This document shows, piece after piece, positions 14,122-22,212 of a DNA stretch of 41,494 nt. Numbering within the stretch: the first letter of the stretch is position 1; each line of letters begins with the position of its first letter. Made by a program: the position numbers and the translations under genes. Origin of the DNA: Bacillota bacterium (GTDB lineage: Bacteria; Bacillota; Desulfitobacteriia; Desulfitobacteriales; JAJXUE01); assembly GCA_021783135.1 (NCBI GenBank), contig JAJXUE010000025.1, forward strand, positions 1-41,494, read 5' to 3'. Under the pieces are notes generated by a model that was not told where the DNA came from, made no database searches, and saw only the letters and a program-made list of their open reading frames with translations.

Positions 14122-16746
14122 ATGTATTCGGGTAATGAATTGCGGCAAATGTTTTTGGATTTTTATGCTTCTAAGGGTCACATCATCGTGCCGAGCGCTT
14201 CGTTGATTCCGAAGGATGATCCTACTTTACTTTTGACCGTAGCCGGCATGGTGCCTTTTAAGCCATATTTCCTGCGCAAGGTGGAGCCGCCTTTCCCCCG
14301 GGCAACAACGGCGCAAAAATGTGTGCGTACGCCGGACTTGGAACAAGTAGGTCGTACTGCGCGTCATCATACGTTCTTTGAGATGTTAGGCAACTTTTCC
14401 TTTGGCGATTATTTTAAAGAAGGTGCAATTACTTGGGCTTGGGAGTTTCTTGCGGAAGTACTAAAGTTGTCGCGTGACCGACTCTGGATCACCATCTATC
14501 CCGGTGACGAAGAGGCTTTGGCGCTGTGGGTGAACAAAGCCGGAGTGGCACGCGAACGCATTATCTTAGATGAGTCGAACTTTTGGGCAGCGGGACCCAC
14601 AGGACCCTGTGGGCCATGCTCTGAAATCTACTACGATCAAGGTGAAGAGCGCAGCTGCGGACCCGAGTGCGCTATGGGCTGCGAATGTGATCGCTTCCTG
14701 GAAATTTGGAATTTAGTGTTTATGCAATACAATCGCGATGAAGCCGGGACCCTTTCACCCTTACCGTACAAAAATATTGATACAGGCATGGGGCTGGAAC
14801 GAATTGCGTCTGTGCTTCAAGGGGTGGAATCTAATTTTGATACGGATTTACTGATGCCGCTGATTCGCCGTACGGCAGCGTTAGCAGGCGTGACATATAA
14901 GAGTTCACCAAAGCACGATGTTTCCTTGAAAGTAGTAGCTGACCATGTTCGAGCTGTAACCTTTATGTTAGCGGACGGCATCAGGCCGGATAATGAGGGA
15001 CGGGGCTATGTGCTAAGACGTATTTTGCGTAGGGCTGTGCGCCACGGCAAGTTACTTGGGATTAAGGACGCCTTCCTAACTAACGTTGTGGATGTAGTCA
15101 TAAATGACTATGGTCAAGCATACCCGGAGCTTAAGGAAAACCACGAGTTTATTATGAACCATCTCCAACTTGAGGAACGCAACTTTCAATCTACTTTGGA
15201 TCAGGGCCTGAACATTCTTAATCAGTTCGTGGAGCGTCTCGGTGCCACCAAGATGCTTGCCGGTCAAGAGGCGTTTGAATTATTTGCAACCTACGGTTTT
15301 CCCCTGGAAATGACGGAGGAAATATTGGCGGAACAAGGCCTAAGCGTAGACAAAGCCGCTTTTGATCTGGCCATGGCAGAGCACCGCGAGAAAGCCAAGC
15401 AAACCTTCGCACACGGTGCAGGAGTGGATAAAGTTGCTCAGGCCACCCTAACGGAACTTGCCAAACGCTTCGGCACAACTAAGTTTCTCGGCTATGACGA
15501 GTTGCGTGCCGAAGGCAAGGTCTTGGCACTCGTAGCAGACGGACAGGAGGTGGCCCAGGCCCAAGCCGGACAACAGGTCAGCGTAATTTTGGATGCGACA
15601 CCGTTTTATGCGGAAAGCGGTGGTCAAGCCGGTGATCCGGGACGGATCATTTGGAGTGGTGGGGAGGTAATGGTTAATGACACCCACAAAATTAGCGGGT
15701 CACTGTTTGTGCATAAGGGTAAGCTGATCACGGGCAGTATCAGCGGAGGCCAAGCTGTTACCGCTTTGGTTGACGCTGAGCAACGCCTGGCTTCGGCTCG
15801 TAATCATAGCGCAACCCATCTGCTGCATCAAGCCCTCAAACATGTGCTGGGGCGGCACGTTAACCAGGCTGGTTCTCTGGTGGAACCGGAACGTTTGCGC
15901 TTTGATTTTTCCCATTTCAGTGCACTCACGCCGGAGCAACTCGATGAAGTTGAAACTATCGTTAATCGTGAAATTCTAGCTAACATGCCGGTCCAGAGTG
16001 TCGAAACCAGCATGGATCAGGCGAAAGTATTAGGTGCGACAGCTCTATTTGGGGAAAAATACGGCGATGTGGTGCGCATGGTAAGTATGGGTGACTTTAG
16101 TCGCGAATTATGCGGCGGTACGCATGTCCATAGCACCGGTGAAATTGGCCTGTTCCGAATTATAGCGGAGGGTGGTATTGGCGCTGGACTACGGCGTATC
16201 GAAGCAGTTACCGGCATGGTCGCAGTCAAACTTATCAAAGCAGAAAGTTTGTACCTGGCGGAAATTGGCGGCTTGTTGAAGGTTAGCAAGCTGCAAGCAA
16301 GCGCAAAAGTTGAGCAATTACTCAACAGCCTCAAAGAGAAAGACAGAGAAATTCAACAGTTACAGCAAAAAATGGCTCGCAACGAAGTTGGCGCGCTCTT
16401 GGAGACGGTGCGTGAAGTAGCCGGTGTCAAAGTATTAAGTGCTCGCGTGCAGGCACCTGATATGGACGCTTTACGCAGTATGTGCGACTTTTTACGGGAC
16501 AAACTGGGTTCAGGTGTAATTGTGCTCGGCAGTGCGCCAGAAGGCAAAGTAAACTTGGTTGCTTCGGTGAGTAAAGACTTGATTGGCAAACTGCATGCCG
16601 GTAATATCATTAAAGAGGTAGCCAAAATCACCGGTGGCGGTGGTGGCGGGCGACCGGATATGGCTCAGGCCGGCGGTAAAGACCCTGCTAAACTTGACGC
16701 GGCCTTACAAGAAGTTGTTGCACTTGTGAATTTTTCTTTACAATAA
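14122..16746 (+). CDS. alaS: Alanyl-tRNA synthetase
   Basis: Class II synthetase with editing, 874 residues, full length. Order of domains: catalytic core from the N terminus (YSGNELRQMFLDFYASKGH, FFEMLGNFSFGDYF, NIDTGMGLERIASVLQG), tRNA recognition helices, a linker beta-barrel (FYAESGGQAGDPG), and the editing domain with zinc ligands in NHSATHLLHQAL and CGGTHVHSTGEIG. A coiled segment (about 715-745) and a glycine-rich C-Ala domain (GGGGGGRPDMAQAGGK) complete it. A cysteine-rich insertion (CGPECAMGCECD) after the catalytic loop is also present in other Clostridial AlaRS. ATG 14122 has AAGGAGG nine bases upstream. It is controlled by the T-box leader and is followed by ireB. Confidence 0.97.
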   Translation: MYSGNELRQMFLDFYASKGHIIVPSASLIPKDDPTLLLTVAGMVPFKPYFLRKVEPPFPRATTAQKCVRTPDLEQVGRTARHHTFFEMLGNFSFGDYFKEGAITWAWEFLAEVLKLSRDRLWITIYPGDEEALALWVNKAGVARERIILDESNFWAAGPTGPCGPCSEIYYDQGEERSCGPECAMGCECDRFLEIWNLVFMQYNRDEAGTLSPLPYKNIDTGMGLERIASVLQGVESNFDTDLLMPLIRRTAALAGVTYKSSPKHDVSLKVVADHVRAVTFMLADGIRPDNEGRGYVLRRILRRAVRHGKLLGIKDAFLTNVVDVVINDYGQAYPELKENHEFIMNHLQLEERNFQSTLDQGLNILNQFVERLGATKMLAGQEAFELFATYGFPLEMTEEILAEQGLSVDKAAFDLAMAEHREKAKQTFAHGAGVDKVAQATLTELAKRFGTTKFLGYDELRAEGKVLALVADGQEVAQAQAGQQVSVILDATPFYAESGGQAGDPGRIIWSGGEVMVNDTHKISGSLFVHKGKLITGSISGGQAVTALVDAEQRLASARNHSATHLLHQALKHVLGRHVNQAGSLVEPERLRFDFSHFSALTPEQLDEVETIVNREILANMPVQSVETSMDQAKVLGATALFGEKYGDVVRMVSMGDFSRELCGGTHVHSTGEIGLFRIIAEGGIGAGLRRIEAVTGMVAVKLIKAESLYLAEIGGLLKVSKLQASAKVEQLLNSLKEKDREIQQLQQKMARNEVGALLETVREVAGVKVLSARVQAPDMDALRSMCDFLRDKLGSGVIVLGSAPEGKVNLVASVSKDLIGKLHAGNIIKEVAKITGGGGGGRPDMAQAGGKDPAKLDAALQEVVALVNFSLQ

Positions 16747-16796
16747 AGGGAAAGCTAGTGCTTATGGAGAATAAAGTGTAAGGAAGTAAAATTGGG

Positions 16797-17069
16797 ATGG
16801 TGAGTGTCTTGAGCAACGAATCATTTGAAGAAACCATGATGTTCAAGGCCAAGCAGGAAGGCCCACCGGCGCAAGAAATTTTGGCGCAAGTATATACCGC
16901 GCTCAAACAAAAAGGTTACGACCCGATTAATCAACTGGTGGGATATTTGCTTTCAGGTGATCCAGTGTATATAACCAGCCACAATAATGCGCGGACATTG
17001 ATTCGTCGGCTTGAGCGCTACGAGCTGCTGGAGGAACTGGTTAAAAGCTATCTCACCCAGTTAAGTTAA
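16797..17069 (+). CDS. ireB: IreB-family regulatory phosphoprotein (DUF965, YrzL-like)
   Basis: A 90-residue cytoplasmic protein matching the IreB/YrzL family along its length, with the core [20 protein letters not shown], then [29 protein letters not shown]. In Enterococcus IreB is phosphorylated on N-terminal threonines by the Ser/Thr kinase IreK and affects cephalosporin resistance. Here a threonine lies in EETMMF. ATG 16797 has AAGGAAG ten bases upstream; GTG 16800 or TTG 16809 are possible. The order alaS-ireB-ruvX-DUF1292 is common in Firmicutes, but here an aldo/keto reductase gene is inserted. Confidence 0.92.
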   Translation: MVSVLSNESFEETMMFKAKQEGPPAQEILAQVYTALKQKGYDPINQLVGYLLSGDPVYITSHNNARTLIRRLERYELLEELVKSYLTQLS

Positions 17070-17075
17070 ATTATT

Positions 17076-17104
17076 AACCTCATGTCTGCGGGCATGAGGT
17101 TTTT
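17076..17104 (+). terminator. Terminator after ireB
   Basis: ACCTCATG (17077-17084) pairs with CATGAGGT (17093-17100), followed by TTTT. It separates alaS-ireB from the aldo/keto reductase gene. Confidence 0.8.
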
Positions 17105-17129
17105 CATGACATTGCGGGAGGAAACAAAC

Positions 17130-18095
17130 GTGCCTGTTTTAGGCCAAAGCGGTATCACGGTAGAACCTTTGTGTTTTGGCACCCTGGCCTTAAGTCCCTT
17201 ACAGGGCTACAATAACCAGCGACAAGGCGTCGATGTGTTGCGTTATGGGCTGGAACAGGGGATAAATTTCTTGGACACGGCAGAAATTTATCAAAATTAC
17301 CATATAATCAGACAAGCCCTCCAAGGATTCAACCCCCCTGTTGTAATTGCAACTAAATGCTACGCTTATACTAAAGAGCAGATGGAACTCAGCCTGGAAC
17401 GCGCCCGCCGCGAGCTCAACCGCGATGTAATCGATATTTTTTTGCTGCATGAGCAAGAAAGTATGTATACCCTGCAAGGACACCGCGCTGCCTTAGACTA
17501 CCTGCTTGATGCCAAACAACGCGGTTGGGTCAGAGCAGTGGGTATTTCGACTCACGCGGTGGCAGGAGTGCGCGCCGGGACTGCCCTACCGGAAGTAGAT
17601 GTGATCCATCCTATTCTTAACATGCGTGGTATCGGAATTATTGACGATACGTTGGCAGCCATGCTGGCGGCCGTAGAATTGGCTGCCCAAATGGGCAAAG
17701 GCATCTATGCGATGAAGGCTTTAGGCGGAGGGCATTTGACCCAAGATCCGGTGGCTGCCTTAAACTTTGTGCGCGGGGTGCCCGGTGTGAGCGCGGTGGC
17801 GGTCGGCATGGCCACGCGTTTAGAAATCGACACAGATTTGGCAATTTTTAGCGACAAACAAGTGCCGGAAAACTGGCTCGACGAGCTGCACCAGGCACAG
17901 CGTCTGTTGTATGTCGCAGATTGGTGTGAGGGGTGTGGCCAATGTGTAGCCTGTTGCACCAAAGGGGCCCTTTACCTTAGCGAGGGACAAGTACGAGTTG
18001 AGCACGCTAAATGTGTTTTGTGCGGTTATTGTGGGGCAGCTTGCCCGCATTTTTGCTTAAAAATCGTGCGTCAGGGGGAAGAAAGTTGCGGTTGA
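17130..18095 (+). CDS. Aldo/keto reductase fused to a two-cluster ferredoxin domain
   Basis: A 321-residue protein. Residues 1-~255 are an aldo/keto reductase barrel with the tetrad residues in FLDTAEIY (Asp, Tyr), IATKCY (Lys) and LLHEQ (His). The C terminus is a ferredoxin-like tail with two [4Fe-4S] motifs, [11 protein letters not shown] and [12 protein letters not shown]. Such fusions occur in anaerobes; the physiological substrate is not known. The tail suggests electron exchange with an Fe-S partner. The frame is open from 17082, inside the ireB terminator, but GGGAGG precedes GTG 17130. The stop overlaps the ruvX start region (18086-18095), so the two are coupled. Confidence 0.87.
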   Translation: MPVLGQSGITVEPLCFGTLALSPLQGYNNQRQGVDVLRYGLEQGINFLDTAEIYQNYHIIRQALQGFNPPVVIATKCYAYTKEQMELSLERARRELNRDVIDIFLLHEQESMYTLQGHRAALDYLLDAKQRGWVRAVGISTHAVAGVRAGTALPEVDVIHPILNMRGIGIIDDTLAAMLAAVELAAQMGKGIYAMKALGGGHLTQDPVAALNFVRGVPGVSAVAVGMATRLEIDTDLAIFSDKQVPENWLDELHQAQRLLYVADWCEGCGQCVACCTKGALYLSEGQVRVEHAKCVLCGYCGAACPHFCLKIVRQGEESCG

Positions 18096-18493
18096 TGGGC
18101 CTGGATTTGGGCGATAAGACGATAGGGGTAGCAGTTAGCGATTTAATGGGTTGGACCGCGCAGGGCGTCGAAACTATTCGCCGTTCTAAGGATGACTTAA
18201 GCCGGCTGAAACAATTGGTGCAGCAATACGAAGTGGAAAAGATTGTGCTTGGTCTACCCAAGAATATGGATGGCTCGCTGGGGCCGCGCGCGCAAAAATC
18301 ACTGCAGTATGCGGCAATGCTGGAACAAAAATTGGGCTTGCCGGTAGTTACTTGGGACGAAAGACTAACTACGGTGGCCGCGACACGCACCCTGTTGCAG
18401 GCTGATGTTTCCCGCCAAAAACGCAAACAAGTTATTGACAAGCTAGCCGCAGTATGGATACTCCAAGGTTATCTTGACCGACAGCAAAGTTAG
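18086..18493 (+). CDS. ruvX: Putative pre-16S rRNA nuclease / Holliday junction resolvase-like (YqgF)
   Basis: RNase H-like fold protein of 135 residues that trims the 5' end of 16S rRNA precursor in E. coli. The start [19 protein letters not shown] has the first catalytic aspartate. [16 protein letters not shown] holds the central motif, and [11 protein letters not shown] has Asp and Glu, with a final acidic residue in [19 protein letters not shown] 18086 is chosen because it gives the standard family N terminus and lies eight bases after AGGGGG; the open frame upstream to 18011 belongs to the reductase gene region. It corresponds to B. subtilis yrrK. Confidence 0.93.
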   Translation: MRLMGLDLGDKTIGVAVSDLMGWTAQGVETIRRSKDDLSRLKQLVQQYEVEKIVLGLPKNMDGSLGPRAQKSLQYAAMLEQKLGLPVVTWDERLTTVAATRTLLQADVSRQKRKQVIDKLAAVWILQGYLDRQQS

Positions 18494-18529
18494 TATATTT
18501 ACAACTTCGGATCTGCATAATAACATTGA

Positions 18530-18558
18530 TTGACATTAGTTACCTGTAGAGGTAAAAT
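18530..18558 (+). promoter_or_regulatory. Promoter of the DUF1292 gene
   Basis: TTGACA (18530-18535) and TAAAAT (18553-18558) are 17 bases apart, 30 bases before the start codon. Confidence 0.8.
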
Positions 18559-18587
18559 ACACTTATCTTGTATTCGAGGTGAAAAAA

Positions 18588-18890
18588 TTGAGCGATCATG
18601 AACACGACAACGATTGCGGCTGCGGGCCCGATGAGGAAGAATTTGATACAGTAGTTTTAACTGACGAAAATGGCGAGGAACATGAGTTTGTTCACTTAGA
18701 GACCATTGAATTGGACGAAAGTACGTACTTTGTTCTCATGCCTGTTTCCGAAGACGAAGAAGAAGCGGATGAAGCAATCATCTTAAAGCTGGGCAAAGAC
18801 GAAGACGGCAATGAAATTCTGCTCGATATTGAAGACGATGCCGAATGGGAAAAAGTAGCCGATGCCTGGGAAACACTAGCAGACGAATAA
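18588..18890 (+). CDS. DUF1292 domain protein (YrzB-like)
   Basis: A very acidic 100-residue protein with the DUF1292 pattern: FDTVVLTDENGEEHEF, then ESTYFVLMPVSEDEEEADEAIILK and a closing W-x(3)-A-D-A-W segment. The N terminus holds His and Cys residues (HEHDNDCGCG) that could bind metal. Function is unknown. TTG 18588 follows CGAGGTG with six bases spacing; the GTG at 18579 lies inside that ribosome site. It has its own promoter and terminator. The place after ruvX is conserved in Firmicutes. Confidence 0.9.
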   Translation: MSDHEHDNDCGCGPDEEEFDTVVLTDENGEEHEFVHLETIELDESTYFVLMPVSEDEEEADEAIILKLGKDEDGNEILLDIEDDAEWEKVADAWETLADE

Positions 18891-18899
18891 TCGTGCAGC

Positions 18900-18931
18900 A
18901 AAAAGTTGTGGGTATAGCCCGCAACTTTTTT
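18900..18931 (+). terminator. Terminator after the DUF1292 gene
   Basis: AAAAAGTTGTGGG (18900-18912) pairs with CCCGCAACTTTTT (18918-18930) around TATAG; the G-T pair is the only non-Watson-Crick step. Confidence 0.9.
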
Positions 18932-18949
18932 CACTATAGGAAAGTATAA

Positions 18950-19025
18950 CCTCGCCAACTAGGCGAGGACAGCGGAAGATAGTACGAGGAAAAGCGCGCG
19001 CAGAGGAAATCGATGCGCTTTTTTT
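18950..19025 (+). other. Tandem hairpins, possible small RNA or leader
   Basis: CCTCGCC (18950-18956) pairs with GGCGAGG (18962-18968). A second stem, AAAGCGC (18991-18997) with GCGCTTT (19015-19021), is followed by a T run to 19025, like a terminator. No convincing separate promoter is seen between 18932 and 18949. This may be an attenuator in front of the VanW gene or a short non-coding RNA. Confidence 0.4.
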
Positions 19026-19074
19026 AATGCTTTAGCGTGTCACAGGGTATCCTAAAGCTTGAGGAGGGATACTT

Positions 19075-20391
19075 ATGCAACGCACTTTTTATGCCTTACT
19101 TTTATTATTGCTGCTGCTGAGCGGTTGTGCCCCTAGTCTGCAGGCACCTGAGAATGGCTCGTCAACAGGGAAGCCAGACCCACAGCAGAAATCTGACATT
19201 GCCGGTATAGACTTTACGCAACTTTCCCGTAGTGAAGTGGAACGCCAATTAGCCGAGCTTGAGGCCCAAACCTTTGCTAAACCAATCTCCTTAAATTATG
19301 GGGCCCAACGCTTCACATGCAAGTGGAGCGATTTGGGCGTGAGCAGCAACAAGGCTCAGGTTCTGGACAGCGCCTATGCCACGTACCCAAATCCAACCCA
19401 CCCGCAGCTAGAACTGGAGTTTAAGCTCAATACAGCGAAAGCAGCCAAAGTTGTGGCTCGACTTACTGCAGCACTCAATACGCCTAGCAAGGATGCAGCA
19501 TTAAAGGCAATGACCGACAAGACCACTCAAGTGATTCCGCATCAGCTTGGCAAAAAAGTCGATCTGCAACAAACAGTGACGAATTTGCAACAGGCGCTCA
19601 AAACAGGGGCGGGCGAAGTTGATTTAAGGGTGCGAGACTTGTACCCTAAAATTACCACGGCGGATTTAGCTGCGATATCTTTTACGCAGCCCAGCGCGAC
19701 CTTTTCTACCCCATTTGCGCCTAGTGACAAAAACCGGACGGAAAACCTGCGTCGCTCGGCGCAAGCCTTAAATAATAGCATCATTAATCCTGGTGAAGTA
19801 TTTTCTTTTAATAAGGTTGTTGGATCACGTAGTGAAGAAAATGGCTACAAAGAGGCACTCGTGATTGAGGAAAATGAACTGGTGCCAGGCATTGGCGGCG
19901 GAGTGTGCCAAGTGTCGTCTACCCTTTACAATTTGGCGTTATTAGCGGATTTGCCGATCGTGGAGCGGCATCCGCATGAATTTGCTGTTAGGTACGTACC
20001 GCCTGGCAGAGATGCGACCGTGGTTTATGATCAAGCTGACTTGCGGTTTAAAAACAATACCGCAGGACCCCTTGTGTTGCGAGCGCAAGCGCAAGACGCC
20101 AAACTAACCTTAAATTTATTCGGCAAGAGTAGCGGCAAAAAAGTTGAAATAAAAACTACAGTGCTTGCTACGCAACCTTTTGCTACTGAACGTCGTTTTG
20201 ACCCGACCTTACCACCGGGCACTGTTGACAAAAGTAAGGCCGGCATGCCGGGTTATGTGGTAAAAACCTGGCGCATAGTTAAGCTAGGCCAGAAAGTGGT
20301 GCGGGAGGATGTCTTAGGTAAGGATGTGTACAAACCGGCTACCCGCATTATTCGCGTGGGACCTGCTAAAGGCAAGGAGGGGACGCGTTAA
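19075..20391 (+). CDS. VanW family lipoprotein
   Basis: A 438-residue lipoprotein. The signal peptide ends in the lipobox LLSGC with lipidated Cys18. Residues ~50-200 look like the peptidoglycan-binding-4 type region often found before VanW. The VanW domain spans ~220-350 with GEVFSFNKVVG, NGYKEALVI and GIGGGVCQVSSTLYN. A G5-like tail follows (about 360-435). VanW occurs in some vancomycin-resistance clusters but its role is unknown; an exported cell-wall role is inferred. The start is ATG with GAGGAGGG upstream. It lies in the conserved cluster just ahead of mltG, another wall enzyme. Confidence 0.88.
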   Translation: MQRTFYALLLLLLLLSGCAPSLQAPENGSSTGKPDPQQKSDIAGIDFTQLSRSEVERQLAELEAQTFAKPISLNYGAQRFTCKWSDLGVSSNKAQVLDSAYATYPNPTHPQLELEFKLNTAKAAKVVARLTAALNTPSKDAALKAMTDKTTQVIPHQLGKKVDLQQTVTNLQQALKTGAGEVDLRVRDLYPKITTADLAAISFTQPSATFSTPFAPSDKNRTENLRRSAQALNNSIINPGEVFSFNKVVGSRSEENGYKEALVIEENELVPGIGGGVCQVSSTLYNLALLADLPIVERHPHEFAVRYVPPGRDATVVYDQADLRFKNNTAGPLVLRAQAQDAKLTLNLFGKSSGKKVEIKTTVLATQPFATERRFDPTLPPGTVDKSKAGMPGYVVKTWRIVKLGQKVVREDVLGKDVYKPATRIIRVGPAKGKEGTR

Positions 20392-20408
20392 GCCTTCAGT
20401 TCACCATG

Positions 20409-20437
20409 TTGCTCCTGTTGCCAACGGGTAGTATAAT
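20409..20437 (+). promoter_or_regulatory. Promoter of mltG
   Basis: TTGCTC (20409-20414) and TATAAT (20432-20437) have a 17-base spacer. It lies inside the upstream extension of the mltG frame, which supports the downstream start. Confidence 0.6.
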
Positions 20438-20486
20438 AAATAAGTATGAAATTGAGTTCCAACCTGTTTTGGCGAGGATGAATAAT

Positions 20487-21554
20487 TTGGCAGAACTTGT
20501 ACAAAGGTGTAAAGCTGTCAAGGCAGTTTTTAGGAATCAAAACAAGCGAAAATTTATTTGGGGCATGGCGCTTGTCGTAGTTGTATTTATTGTGGCCGTT
20601 ATAGCAATAAATGCTTATATGTCACTAAATTTGGCTCCGCTTTCCGACAAGGCAAATGCTAAGCAAGTTCGCGTAGATATTGCCCAAGGTGATTCAACCA
20701 GCGAGATTGGGGGAACCCTGGTCAAGGCGGGTTTAATTAGAAACCAGCGATTTTTTGCCTGGTATGTCAGCTACCGTCATGCGGCTGGTCTGTTACGTAG
20801 CGGTGAATATTTGTTGAGTCCGGCACAAAATATGCAAAGTATTATCGAAGATTTACGGCAGGGTCCGCCGGTGGTCAAGGTAACCATACCGGAGGGTTTT
20901 ACTACCCAGCAAATTGTGGACTTACTGACTGAACGGCATTTGATAAATCCAACCAAATTTTACGATTTGGTTCAAAACTATGACTTTAACTATGCGTTTT
21001 TGACTGGAATACCGCCATCACACGCACGGCTGGATGGATTTTTGTTTCCGGCAACCTATGATATTAAGCTTGGCACGTCCGAAAAACAAATTATTGAGCT
21101 GATGCTGAACCGTTTCCAACAGGAATTGACACCGCAGATACGCCAAGCTGCAGCCGCCAAAGGCTGGAGTATTAGACAGCTAGTGACAATGGCATCTTTA
21201 ATTGAGCGAGAAGCGAAAGAAGCGCAAGATCGCGCGATAATTTCTCAGGTGTTTGCCACACGCCTGCACGTCGGCATGCCGCTTCAGTCTTGTGCTAGCA
21301 TCGAGTATTTGTTGGGGCATCGTAAGCCAATCTTGTCGCTTGAAGATCTGAAAATAGCGTCGCCCTATAATACCTACTTGCATCGTGGGCTGCCGCCCGG
21401 GCCGATAGCCAACCCGGGAGATGCTTCCATTCAGGCGGCGGCTTTTCCTGCCCAGACCGATTACCTCTATTTTGTGGCAAAACCGGACGGATATCATGCC
21501 TTTGCTAAGACGTATAGTGAACACTTGGTCAATGTACACAAATATGAACACTAG
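20487..21554 (+). CDS. mltG: Endolytic murein transglycosylase MltG (YceG-like)
   Basis: Inner-membrane enzyme that cuts nascent glycan strands and sets their length. The 355-residue protein has one N-terminal membrane segment (GMALVVVVFIVAVIAINAY), a LysM-like part (VRVDIAQGDSTSEIGGTLV), and the YceG catalytic domain with the presumed catalytic Glu240 in ASLIEREAKE. SPYNTYLHRGLPPGPIANPG is the conserved end motif. The frame is open from 20406, but the promoter lies inside that stretch. TTG 20487 is nine bases after GGCGAGG; ATG 20478 directly abuts this site and is less likely. It corresponds to B. subtilis yrrL, also before trmR. Confidence 0.93.
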   Translation: MAELVQRCKAVKAVFRNQNKRKFIWGMALVVVVFIVAVIAINAYMSLNLAPLSDKANAKQVRVDIAQGDSTSEIGGTLVKAGLIRNQRFFAWYVSYRHAAGLLRSGEYLLSPAQNMQSIIEDLRQGPPVVKVTIPEGFTTQQIVDLLTERHLINPTKFYDLVQNYDFNYAFLTGIPPSHARLDGFLFPATYDIKLGTSEKQIIELMLNRFQQELTPQIRQAAAAKGWSIRQLVTMASLIEREAKEAQDRAIISQVFATRLHVGMPLQSCASIEYLLGHRKPILSLEDLKIASPYNTYLHRGLPPGPIANPGDASIQAAAFPAQTDYLYFVAKPDGYHAFAKTYSEHLVNVHKYEH

Positions 21555-21566
21555 AGGAGTGCCGCT

Positions 21567-22211
21567 TTGTTTTATCCTTTTGCCCTAGAACAATACTTAG
21601 AAGAACTCGTGCCGCAGCGTGACCCCCTGTTGCTGGAGATGGAGGCACGATCCTTGGCCGAAACTATTCCTATCATCACCCCCGCGGTAGGTAATTTTTT
21701 GGCTTGGTTGGTACAAGTAAGTTCTGCCCATAATATGTTGGAAATAGGTACCGCTATCGGCTATTCCACGTTGTGGTTGGCAAGGCCCGCTCAAGCGTGG
21801 GGTGGTCATGTTACGACAATTGATCTGAATGTAGATCGACAACAACGCGCCGTTGCCTACTTTAGCCGGGCCGGGTTAACCAATACCATTACCTCGCTTG
21901 CCGGGGATGCCCGCAAACTTTTACCAAGCTTAGATGGGGCCTACGATCTGGTATTCATTGATGCGGCTAAAGGGGAGTATTTGGAGTACCTGGATTTAGT
22001 AACACCATTAATGGCCTCTAATGGAATTTTAGTGGTGGACAATGTGCTGTTTCGCGGTTGGGTGGTGCCAGGCAGTACGTTTGACCCTAAATATGAGCGT
22101 ATGGTCGCCAAGCTGCGCGAGTTTCTCGCACGCTTGAACCAAAACCCGGACTTTGCCACGAGCGTTTTGCCTCTGGGTGATGGTTTGGCAATTAGCAGAC
22201 GGAGGTCTTAA
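21567..22211 (+). CDS. trmR: O-methyltransferase, probable tRNA 5-hydroxyuridine methyltransferase TrmR
   Basis: Class I SAM-dependent methyltransferase of 214 residues. The SAM site is MLEIGTAIGYSTLWLA; then ITSLAGDARKLLP, the metal-binding acidic motif DLVFIDAAKGEYLEYLD and VVDNVLFRGWV, as in the catechol-O-methyltransferase-like family. B. subtilis TrmR (YrrM) methylates ho5U34 to mo5U34 and lies in the same order mltG-trmR-trhP, which drives the specific call. TTG 21567 follows GAGGAG. It overlaps no neighbour; its last bases include the ribosome site of trhP. Confidence 0.88.
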   Translation: MFYPFALEQYLEELVPQRDPLLLEMEARSLAETIPIITPAVGNFLAWLVQVSSAHNMLEIGTAIGYSTLWLARPAQAWGGHVTTIDLNVDRQQRAVAYFSRAGLTNTITSLAGDARKLLPSLDGAYDLVFIDAAKGEYLEYLDLVTPLMASNGILVVDNVLFRGWVVPGSTFDPKYERMVAKLREFLARLNQNPDFATSVLPLGDGLAISRRRS

Positions 22212-22212
22212 T

